Under the pieces are notes generated by a model, which was not told the DNA's origin, ran no database searches, and was given only the letters and a program-made list of their open reading frames with translations. A DNA stretch of 5,811 bases from Spirochaetales bacterium (GTDB lineage Bacteria > Spirochaetota > Spirochaetia > JABMQR01): assembly GCA_023139255.1 (NCBI GenBank), contig JAGLNY010000074.1, forward strand, positions 1 through 5,811. The letters run 5' to 3'. Below, piece by piece: positions 1-4,556 of the stretch (the stretch's first letter is position 1; each line of letters opens with the position of its first letter). A program made the position numbers and the translations under genes.

Positions 1-72
1 GGGTATAATCCACAGTGGAGTTTTGAACGCGGGATTACTGCAGCTATAGAATGGTATAAGGCGAACTTGTAA
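1..72 (+). CDS. NAD-dependent epimerase/dehydratase family protein, C-terminal end (partial)
   Basis: Only the last 23 codons and a TAA stop are in the window. They read GYNPQWSFERGI and then end AAIEWYKANL. This matches the usual C-terminus of extended short-chain dehydrogenases acting on nucleotide sugars (GalE, UDP-glucuronate epimerase, dTDP-glucose dehydratase type), where LGY-P...F..GI...I.WY is the conserved closing helix. The substrate cannot be told from this part. The stop codon lies inside the left copy of a 17-base repeat (67-83) that recurs at the start of the next operon. A galactokinase-like remnant further right suggests this was once a sugar-metabolism locus. Confidence 0.72.
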   Translation, partial: GYNPQWSFERGITAAIEWYKANL

Positions 73-83
73 TGATTTTATCA
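67..83 (+). repeat. Left copy of 17-base element TTGTAATGATTTTATCA
   Basis: This sequence is the exact reverse complement of bases 169-185, giving a perfect 17-base inverted pair separated by 85 bases. A third copy at 155-171 matches it at 13 of 17 positions. It covers the epimerase stop codon and lies about 40 bases upstream of the presumed -35 region of the AbiE operon. The position and multiplicity suit a distal repressor site for the antitoxin. AbiEi proteins are known to bind inverted repeats in their own promoter, but binding here is inferred. Confidence 0.6.
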
Positions 84-125
84 AAGATATATTACATAAA
101 TCACATATTAATTCATCGAAAGAAT

Positions 126-154
126 CTGAATAAATAGCCGTTTGTCTATATAAT
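126..154 (+). promoter_or_regulatory. Predicted sigma-70 promoter of the AbiE-type operon
   Basis: A perfect -10 box TATAAT lies at 149-154. A weak -35 candidate CTGAAT (126-131, three of six consensus bases) stands 17 bases upstream. Transcription would start near 160-162, inside the left arm of the inverted repeat at 153-187. That is the usual arrangement for an autorepressed promoter. The very short leader this implies (about 7 bases to ATG 168, or 25 to ATG 186) fits the lack of a Shine-Dalgarno sequence before the antitoxin. Confidence 0.45.
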
Positions 155-187
155 TTGTAATGAAAATATGATAAAATCATTACAAAT
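153..187. promoter_or_regulatory. Inverted repeat over the operon start, probable antitoxin operator
   Basis: The arms ATTTGTAATGA (153-163) and TCATTACAAAT (177-187) are perfectly complementary over 11 bases with a 13-base spacer. The left arm overlaps the end of the -10 box and covers the predicted transcription start. The right arm ends at the second possible antitoxin start codon (186). Repressor binding here would block RNA polymerase. The same arms could also fold in mRNA and hide the start codons. Right-arm bases 169-185 are the exact inverse of 67-83, so the promoter carries one distal and two proximal half-site-like elements. Confidence 0.6.
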
Positions 188-806
188 GAAAACAAAAAGC
201 TATCAGAAAACCATCGAGAACAGTATTGCTGCCTTTGAGAAAGGCGAAATTTTCTTTTTGGAAAATTTTATTAACAAAGTGCCTGACCGAAATACGATTA
301 GAGTTATACTCCATCGATTAGTTACGGATAGTACTATTGTCCGCCTTGCCCAAGGTGTGTTTACCAAACCGAAATTCAGCAGTCTGCTGCATAAAAAAAT
401 TCTACCGGATGCTGATCAGGTTGCCCATGCAATTGCAAGGAGGGATAGAGCTCGAATCGTCTATGCGGGAAACATGGCCTTGAATATGTTGGGGTTATCA
501 ACTCAGGTTCCCATGAAGGTTGTCTATTATACGGATGGATCGCCTAGGAGTATAACGCTCTATGATACACGAGTGATCATATTTAAATCCGGTTACCCGA
601 AACTGTTTTCTTACCGGAATTCAATATTGCAGTTGGTAGTTATTGGCATGCGGTACATAGGCAAAAGGAACCTTGAGCAGTGGCAGCTGGATAGAGTTAA
701 GTTTGTCATAGGGAACATCGATGCTGTCACCTATGAGAAGGACAGGATGTTGATTCCTGAATGGATTGATAACATACTGCTGCACATTATCCAGGAAGAG
801 AGTTAA
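168..806 (+). CDS. DUF6088/AbiEi-like antitoxin and transcriptional regulator of a type IV toxin-antitoxin pair
   Basis: The 212-residue protein has the DUF6088 layout. A winged helix-turn-helix fills about residues 25-68, with GEIFFLENF and then RVILHRLVTDSTIVRLAQGVF. A C-terminal domain starts near residue 85 with the family signature of an Ala-Arg-rich helix, YAGNMALNMLGLSTQVP (99-115) and YYTDGSPRSITL (120-131). Such proteins pair with AbiEii toxins. They neutralise the toxin without stable binding and repress their own operon through the winged helix. The toxin gene follows after 6 bases, so the two are co-transcribed. ATG 168 gives the longest frame. ATG 186 (MKTKSYQ) is an equal alternative, because neither has a Shine-Dalgarno sequence and both lie in the operator repeat. 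The family call is by recognised motifs; the regulatory role is inferred from the family and the repeats. Confidence 0.85.
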   Translation: MIKSLQMKTKSYQKTIENSIAAFEKGEIFFLENFINKVPDRNTIRVILHRLVTDSTIVRLAQGVFTKPKFSSLLHKKILPDADQVAHAIARRDRARIVYAGNMALNMLGLSTQVPMKVVYYTDGSPRSITLYDTRVIIFKSGYPKLFSYRNSILQLVVIGMRYIGKRNLEQWQLDRVKFVIGNIDAVTYEKDRMLIPEWIDNILLHIIQEES

Positions 807-812
807 AACAGT

Positions 813-1823
813 ATGTGGTTGGAATTGAGTAAGGCGGAGAGAACGGAAATCTTAGGAGCCGTTTCGTTGGAATACGGCATACCTGCAGCCGCAATAGAGA
901 AGGACTGGTGGGTTACCCGTGCTCTGCAGGCTCTTTTTACCAGTGAATATAGTGAGCATTTGGTCTTTAAAGGCGGAACATCTTTAAGTAAAGGATGGCA
1001 TGCTATAAACCGGTTCTCAGAAGATATCGATATCGGGATTAATAGGGAATTGCTTGGTTTTTCAGGTGAATTATCAAAGAATCAGATCAGTGATAGATTA
1101 CGAAGAGCTTCAAAGAAATTTGTTGATGAATCATTGAAAAACACCGTTCATGCCGGGCTGGTAGAGCAGGGGATTGATTCGTCCCAATTTGCTGTCTATA
1201 CGGAAGAAACTCCAATATCGACAACAGACCCAAGAAAGATATATATTGAATATGAATCAATTTCAGAAAGCAGGATTCCTTATTTTTCAGAATCTGTGCA
1301 GATTGAAGCTGGTGCCAGAAGTATTCTGGATCCCAAAACAGACAAAACGATTTCTTCGTTGATTGATGATACTTTTGCTGAAAAGTCTTTTGTGCAACCG
1401 CCGTTCAATGTCCGGCTTACCCCATTGGGAAGAACTTTTCTAGAGAAAGTATTCTTGCTGCACGAGGAATTTTCTAAGCCTGCTGATAAAGTTCGTGCCA
1501 CCCGGATGAGTCGTCATATGTATGATCTGGAGAAATTGATGGATTCCTCGGAAGCAAAATTCTATCTATCAGTTAAAGAAACCTATGAAAGTATTATACA
1601 CCATCGGAAAACATTTATCGGATTATCAGGATTTGATTATTCAACGCTTTCGCCTCATACAATATGTATTATCCCTGAGGATGCCGGCATAAGAAAGGCT
1701 TGGAAAGAGGATTATGATACAATGAGGTCTGAAATGATATTCGGAGATACTCTCTCATTTGAGCAGTTGTTATCCAGGCTTGAAGAACTTCAGAACAGAT
1801 TCCGGAATTTGTCATGGCAGTAA
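813..1823 (+). CDS. abiEii: AbiEii/AbiGii-family nucleotidyltransferase toxin
   Basis: This 336-residue protein is full length for the family. It carries the DNA polymerase beta-like nucleotidyltransferase signature: FKGGTSLSK (52-60) supplies the GG/S nucleotide-binding turn and FSEDIDIGI (68-76) the metal-binding acidic pair D71 and D73. The family's N-terminal IEKDWWV (28-34) is present. So are the downstream helices with TFLEKVFLLHEEF (208-220) and RHMYDLEKLM (234-243), where the K/LH and R-H.YDL residues are typical. Characterised relatives transfer nucleotides, for example onto tRNA 3' ends, and stop growth, often as phage defence; the target here is unknown. The start ATG is 6 bases after the antitoxin stop, with GAGAG at 798-802 as ribosome site. 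All catalytic residues appear intact, so the toxin should be active. The gene ends directly before a truncated kinase gene, which suggests the module's right junction. Confidence 0.9.
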   Translation: MWLELSKAERTEILGAVSLEYGIPAAAIEKDWWVTRALQALFTSEYSEHLVFKGGTSLSKGWHAINRFSEDIDIGINRELLGFSGELSKNQISDRLRRASKKFVDESLKNTVHAGLVEQGIDSSQFAVYTEETPISTTDPRKIYIEYESISESRIPYFSESVQIEAGARSILDPKTDKTISSLIDDTFAEKSFVQPPFNVRLTPLGRTFLEKVFLLHEEFSKPADKVRATRMSRHMYDLEKLMDSSEAKFYLSVKETYESIIHHRKTFIGLSGFDYSTLSPHTICIIPEDAGIRKAWKEDYDTMRSEMIFGDTLSFEQLLSRLEELQNRFRNLSWQ

Positions 1824-1871
1824 TAGGGACCCAACGAAGAGTATTGTATGTATAGCGCATCCTTCATGTAA

Positions 1872-2138
1872 ACAAATTGCATCATCCTGGCTGGCGGATA
1901 CGCCTGTTCCACAAAAGAGATCGACTTTATTGTTGATACTGTAAACCAAATAGACGGAGTTATCGGCTCCCAAATCTCAGGTGCAGGACTTGGCGGATGC
2001 GTAATGATACTGGTAAAAGATGAAGCAATTTCTGCTGTTATAACTACATTAAACAAAGAGTACTATAAACCCAATAAACTATCGGATGGTATTACCATCT
2101 GTGTGCCGGTGAATGGGTCGGGATTGATTGAGGGTTAG
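1872..2138 (+). pseudogene. Galactokinase-like GHMP kinase, 5'-truncated remnant (C-terminal quarter)
   Basis: From a TAA at 1869-1871 this frame stays open for 88 codons to TAG at 2136-2138. From about 1899 it reads like the C-terminus of a galactokinase family protein: STKEIDFIVDTV, then GVIGSQISGAGLGGCVMILV. The second segment is GHMP motif 3 with the G-A-G-[LF]-G-G-C phosphate/substrate loop. A closing KLSDGITICVPVNGSGL follows. No start codon or ribosome site is suitably placed, and motifs 1 and 2 are absent, so the piece cannot be an active kinase. The sequence is still clean, without internal stops, so the truncation may be recent. The likely junction lies between the toxin stop (1823) and about 1898. 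With the epimerase end at 1-72 it suggests a split Leloir-type sugar locus. Another GHMP sugar kinase cannot be excluded. Confidence 0.75.
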
Positions 2139-2451
2139 TGGGTCAATACACAAAACTATTGCAATTTTACACCACAATACCATTAAAAGAACAGAGAAAT
2201 TCTACTGTTTTAGATATGTCCTATACTTTAGCAAAAACTCTATGGTATCTCCGCTACAGCAATACCTTGTTATAGTATATGGACTGTGTTAAAGTGATTT
2301 AGCAGTCCGTACTTCCAGTTCCGAAAATGCTTACTTTGACTGCCGAAATAGCTAACATTTGCGTTATCGGTTATATATGTTCTTTCAACAATGCTGTGTA
2401 TTTGTGTGTGAATGGTTTCTGATACCGCAAAAAAATCTGGAGAATAGAAAA
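2139..2451. other. Gene-free interval with overlapping inverted repeats
   Basis: No frame here looks coding; the open frames lack recognisable composition and ribosome sites. Structure is visible instead. GGACTG (2281-2286) pairs with CAGTCC (2303-2308). GCAGTC (2302-2307) also pairs with GACTGC (2338-2343), so the middle copy could switch partners. GGTAT and ATACC near 2243-2265, flanked by CTAT and ATAG, form a weaker imperfect hairpin. The interval ends with an attC-like boundary at 2351-2366 and an untranslated leader to the gene at 2452. It may be the body of a degenerate integron recombination site; this is inference. Confidence 0.4.
2351..2366 (+). repeat. attC-like right-end motif GCTAACATTTGCGTTA
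   Basis: The motif ends GCGTTA, the form seen at the crossover end of many integron attC sites (G^TTA). Read in reverse complement it begins TAACGC, contains a non-matching middle and ends TTAGC. A related sequence, TAACATTGCGTTTAACAGC, occurs at 2911-2929 just after the next gene. The matching ends and unmatched middle resemble the R box, spacer and L box of a folded attC. The seven-base consensus is not perfect and no integrase gene is in view, so the call is tentative. Confidence 0.3.
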
Positions 2452-2913
2452 ATGAAAGAACAACCAAATAGTGAAGAAGTAGATATTTCAAAGGATATAC
2501 TTATTGCTGTCTATGAAGCACAATGGGCTGATATTCAACACAGTCGCAATCAGGACTGGGAACTATCCAAAACGATTATGATCGGGTTTTTAGGACTCAG
2601 CGGTATAAGTGCATTGAAGGGTTCTCCAATGCTGATTTTCTGGTTATCATTGGGTTTTATTATTTTGAGTATTACTGGTTTGTTAGTTACAATTCGACAC
2701 AACCATCTTTTCAAAGAAAAAATGGATGCTATTAACTTACTTGAGAAACGAATGGGAATTGATAAATTATACTTGTTCAAACCGCGGAAAGCTCTATTGC
2801 GATGGTTTAAAGTTCAAACTGTATTAATATTGATGTATATTTTCTCTGCATTACTATTTCTTATCTTTATTATTTCGATACTACAAAATGGAACATTATT
2901 AGCAGCGAATTAA
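2452..2913 (+). CDS. Small integral membrane protein of unknown function, possible integron cassette gene
   Basis: I do not recognise the family with certainty. The 153-residue protein starts with a polar segment rich in acidic and amide residues (1-40, including YEAQWADIQHSRNQDWELSK). Three hydrophobic spans follow at about 41-57, 60-82 and 121-144. Between the second and third span a basic, probably cytoplasmic loop runs through KEKMDAINLLEKRMG and FKPRKALLRWFK. There is no signal peptide. ATG 2452 is chosen because GGAG (2439-2442) stands nine bases before it. The frame stays open upstream to a TTG at 2359, but that extension has no ribosome site. The TAA stop lies within an attC-like sequence, as in many integron cassettes. 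The tight hydrophobic hairpin after a polar N-terminus recalls small membrane proteins in defence or toxin loci such as SLATT-type proteins, but I see no specific signature. Confidence 0.72.
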   Translation: MKEQPNSEEVDISKDILIAVYEAQWADIQHSRNQDWELSKTIMIGFLGLSGISALKGSPMLIFWLSLGFIILSITGLLVTIRHNHLFKEKMDAINLLEKRMGIDKLYLFKPRKALLRWFKVQTVLILMYIFSALLFLIFIISILQNGTLLAAN

Positions 2914-2930
2914 CATTGCGTTTAACAGCT
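2911..2930 (+). repeat. attC-like left-end motif TAACATTGCGTTTAACAGCT
   Basis: The sequence after and including the membrane-protein stop codon follows the pattern of the left end of integron attC sites (YYYAAC, then about six bases, then a second box). It is related to the motif at 2351-2366 in both the TAAC and AGC boxes once that copy is inverted. No matching right end (GCGTTA) occurs in the next 200 bases. If this is an attC site it is therefore truncated or degenerate. Confidence 0.3.
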
Positions 2931-3158
2931 AGGTATAACTACTGCGATGCCAGGGAAGCCTCCGAAAAAGTCAACAACCACCCCCAAAGGAGGGGTACAA
3001 AAAATTAGTGTATCCGGATAATTCATAGAGAGTTATTTTTCTTTCTTATAGGAAATATGCGTGCGCACGCAAGAGAAAAAGATGATACAAAACAGAAACA
3101 GGATTATTTAAAGTGGGTCTCATTATGTGAATATAATTGTAGCGGACTGATTATACTA
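2931..3158. other. Gene-free interval between the membrane protein and the minus-strand small gene
   Basis: I see no convincing gene. CCTCC (2959-2963) can pair with GGAGG (2989-2993), and alternatively ACCCC (2980-2984) with GGGGT (2992-2996). Neither hairpin is followed by a T-run on the plus strand, so neither is a good intrinsic terminator. A 34-codon minus-strand frame (2922-3026) crosses these repeats and is treated as uncertain. A 14-base GC-rich palindrome sits at 3058-3071. The interval is downstream of genes on both strands, so a bidirectional terminator would be expected, but none is obvious. Confidence 0.5.
3058..3071. repeat. Perfect 14-base palindrome TGCGTGCGCACGCA
   Basis: The two halves TGCGTGC and GCACGCA are exact reverse complements with no spacer. 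It is strikingly GC-rich in an AT-rich stretch. A spacer-free palindrome suits a dimeric protein site better than an RNA hairpin, and there is no T-run for a terminator. It lies about 90 bases beyond the stop of the minus-strand small gene. Its role is unknown. Confidence 0.5.
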
Positions 3159-3332
3159 TTAGATATTAGTTGCTCTATCTTTTTCCCAGTGTTCATATTT
3201 CTTTTTTGCATTTTGATTAATTTCTGCAATGGTCAGCTTTTTAAAATCAATTGTTAAGGCATGTCGGATTTTATGCAATTCCCATAAAACAGGATCTTCA
3301 CTTTTTGTATAATCATTGCTATAGGTTTCCAT
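3159..3332 (-). CDS. Small acidic/basic helical protein of unknown function, antitoxin-like, possibly orphaned
   Basis: This 57-residue protein begins METYSNDYTKSEDPVLWELH, continues KIRHALTIDFKKLTIAEINQ, and ends in a lysine-rich helix with YEHWEKD. The pattern of a short disordered start, a D-P-x-L-W-E-L-H-x-I-R helix and a charged I-N-x-x-A-K-x-x-Y-E-x-W helix recalls small conserved proteins often found in toxin-antitoxin or mobile regions. I cannot name a family or function. ATG 3332 is chosen because GAGG (3344-3341 on the minus strand) stands eight bases before it; ATG 3338 would add Met-Asn but lies only two bases from GAGG. The stop is TAA at 3161-3159. No partner gene lies downstream, and upstream an insertion sequence ends 18 bases before ATG 3338. 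Its native promoter or a preceding partner gene may have been cut away. Transcription could now come from the co-oriented transposase gene. The overlapping plus-strand frame at 3057-3257 is rejected in its favour. Confidence 0.65.
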   Translation of the reverse strand: METYSNDYTKSEDPVLWELHKIRHALTIDFKKLTIAEINQNAKKKYEHWEKDRATNI

Positions 3333-3356
3333 ATTCATATCCTCGACAATGATCCC

Positions 3357-3379
3357 TCCCTTAGTTTTTTAACATAGCA
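3357..3379 (+). repeat. Left terminal inverted repeat of the insertion sequence
   Basis: It begins TCCCTTAGTTTT, identical for 12 bases to the reverse complement of the right end (4494 inward). A further 7 of the next 11 positions match, including the closing GCA. It lies 9 bases beyond the transposase stop codon. Confidence 0.75.
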
Positions 3380-3388
3380 CCACTACTT

Positions 3389-4441
3389 TCAAGCACTTGA
3401 TCGATAATAGTGATGATGCAAGCCACCTAAGGTTTTTTCTTTTTTGATAATTCCTGTTGTTGAATCAATTATCCCCACCGGAATTTTATTAATTCCCTGA
3501 TGAGGCCGTTGGTGGTTATAATATTTAACATACTCCTTGATGATCTGCCGAACCTGCTTTTCCGAAAATAGAAGAAAGTGATCTAGAGCTTCGCGTCGAA
3601 TAGTTCCATTCAATCTTTCAACATAAGCATTCATATTGGGAGAAGCAATACAGGTATTAACTCCCTTGATTCCATAATCCTTGTAGTCAATTGAGGAAAA
3701 CACAGAATCATTATCATGAATCAATATCGGATTGTTTGGTATTTCGTCAGCAAACATGATAATTTGCTGACGAACAAATTCTCTGGTTGGATGTTCTGTT
3801 ATCCGCCATCTGACTATTTCCCTTGTTTTCAACTGCAGAATTAAGAAGAGATGCAACCTTTTCCCCAATAATGTATCAATAATCATGAAATCCATGGCGA
3901 ATAATGAATTCCAATGCATCTTAAGAAATTTCCTCCAACTGCCTACCGGTTGAATCTGCCCATTTTTCCTGAATGTCTGTAAAATCTTATGTACAGTTGT
4001 GTAATGTACAGTTATTCCCAGCTTTTTCAATTCATCTGAGATTCTAATACAACCCCAGAGCTGATTATCCTGTTTCATTTCCAGGATTAATTCCTTTATA
4101 GATTTTGCTACTGGTTTTCTCCCTGGCTTCTTTTTCGGGTAAGTCCATCTATTTTTTATACATCTTCGCTGCCACTCCAGCAGTGTTTTTGGTTTTACAA
4201 TTGTTAGGTGATTCAATGCTCTTTTGGACAATGCTGTAATCATAGATAATGAAAACCTATCTTTTCCAATGATTTTCAATTTCATATTTTTACTGCCTAC
4301 CGTTCTTTTTAAAATTTCATTTTCTTTCTTGAGAAGCAGCATGGTAAAAATTAAGTCCTTCCGCTTCTTACATACTGTTGAAAATATTGCGGCGAGTAGT
4401 TTTATAGTAAAATTAAACATTGTTTCAGTATACTTGTTCAC
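3389..4441 (-). CDS. IS transposase, DDE integrase-core (rve) type
   Basis: The 350-residue protein should cut and rejoin the ends of the surrounding insertion sequence. Residues 1-58 are basic and coil-forming. A helix-turn-helix region at about 60-110 includes TLLEWQRRCIKNRW and the basic linker KKKPGRKP. Residues 113-160 form a second HTH-like part (LWGCIRISDELKKLGI). The integrase core follows, with catalytic candidates D184 (FAMDFMIIDTL), D243 (LIHDNDSVF) and E275 (NAYVERLNGTIRREAL). YYNHQRPHQGI (307-317) is the usual rve_3 end, and the tail LGGLHHHYYRSSA is typical of a widespread group of single-ORF transposases. All catalytic residues and both element ends are present, so the copy may be active. 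The listed start is GTG 4441. ATG 4420 is an alternative seven codons in, and neither has a clear ribosome site. The family naming rests on recognised motifs only. Confidence 0.88.
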   Translation of the reverse strand: MNKYTETMFNFTIKLLAAIFSTVCKKRKDLIFTMLLLKKENEILKRTVGSKNMKLKIIGKDRFSLSMITALSKRALNHLTIVKPKTLLEWQRRCIKNRWTYPKKKPGRKPVAKSIKELILEMKQDNQLWGCIRISDELKKLGITVHYTTVHKILQTFRKNGQIQPVGSWRKFLKMHWNSLFAMDFMIIDTLLGKRLHLFLILQLKTREIVRWRITEHPTREFVRQQIIMFADEIPNNPILIHDNDSVFSSIDYKDYGIKGVNTCIASPNMNAYVERLNGTIRREALDHFLLFSEKQVRQIIKEYVKYYNHQRPHQGINKIPVGIIDSTTGIIKKEKTLGGLHHHYYRSSA

Positions 4442-4471
4442 TGGAATGAAGAAAATACGCCATATTCCGAC

Positions 4472-4494
4472 TGCCGTGTAATAAAACTAAGGGA
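4472..4494 (-). repeat. Right terminal inverted repeat of the insertion sequence
   Basis: Read on the minus strand it begins TCCCTTAGTTTTATTACAC and matches the left end at 19 of 23 positions. It lies about 30 bases upstream of the transposase start, where the transposase promoter should also be. Confidence 0.75.
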
Positions 4495-4520
4495 CGAGCA
4501 TATAATTGGCCCTTTATTAC

Positions 4521-4552
4521 TTGACAGTTGTCAGATTTACGGTAATTATAAT
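4521..4552 (+). promoter_or_regulatory. Possible promoter and dyad upstream of the DUF4143 ATPase gene
   Basis: A perfect -35 hexamer TTGACA (4521-4526) overlaps the dyad TGACA-GT-TGTCA (4522-4533). A perfect TATAAT (4547-4552) follows, but the 20-base spacer is longer than the normal 16-18. With this -10 the start site would coincide with ATG 4557, giving a leaderless message, in line with the absence of a Shine-Dalgarno sequence. The dyad over the -35 box could be a repressor site. Another TATAAT at 4501-4506, near the IS end, lacks a good -35. Confidence 0.3.
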
Positions 4553-4556
4553 AACT

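Larger units (their letters stand above)
3357..4494 (-). mobile_element. Insertion sequence with a single DDE (rve-type) transposase gene, about 1.14 kb
   Basis: The element is bounded by imperfect terminal inverted repeats, 23 bases with 19 matches, both starting TCCCTTAGTTTT. One minus-strand transposase gene fills it, leaving 53 bases on its promoter side and 32 after its stop. I see no direct target duplication at the two flanks (ending GATCCC on the left, starting CGAGCA on the right). Either the family makes none, the exact ends are off by a few bases, or later recombination changed one flank. The transposase belongs to the rve superfamily around IS3 and IS481, but the single ORF and TCCC ends keep me from naming an IS family. 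Confidence 0.75.

Noticed and set aside
1280..1501. A minus-strand open frame inside the toxin gene.
   Set aside because: It lies antisense to an intact, motif-bearing AbiEii gene and has no recognisable content; the 1174-1362 plus frame is rejected for the same reason.
1790..2056. A minus-strand frame of 88 codons across the toxin end and the kinase remnant.
   Set aside because: It is antisense to the toxin C-terminus and to the GHMP kinase fragment, whose protein similarity is clear on the plus strand.
2359..2451. An N-terminal extension of the membrane protein from TTG 2359.
   Set aside because: It has no ribosome site and crosses the attC-like motif; ATG 2452 has GGAG at nine bases.
2270..2491. 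A minus-strand frame of 73 codons.
   Set aside because: It overlaps the start of the membrane-protein gene and the repeat region, and shows no domain or ribosome site.
2980..2996. A candidate intrinsic terminator with stem ACCCC/GGGGT.
   Set aside because: The stem is only five pairs and is followed by ACAAAAAATT rather than a T-run on the plus strand; on the minus strand the T-run precedes the stem.
3057..3257. A 66-codon plus-strand frame starting MRAHAREKDD.
   Set aside because: It overlaps the minus-strand 57-residue gene, its AGGA is only three bases from the ATG, its hydrophobic Cys/Phe-rich half is the antisense of a Lys/Glu-rich coding sequence, and it starts in the palindrome.
4224..4481. 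A plus-strand frame of 85 codons within the insertion sequence.
   Set aside because: It is antisense to the transposase N-terminus and extends into the terminal repeat; no motif supports it.
4506..4556. A 17-codon N-terminal extension of the DUF4143 ATPase from TTG 4506.
   Set aside because: The family normally begins a few residues before the P-loop strand, as with ATG 4557, and the extension covers the presumed promoter.
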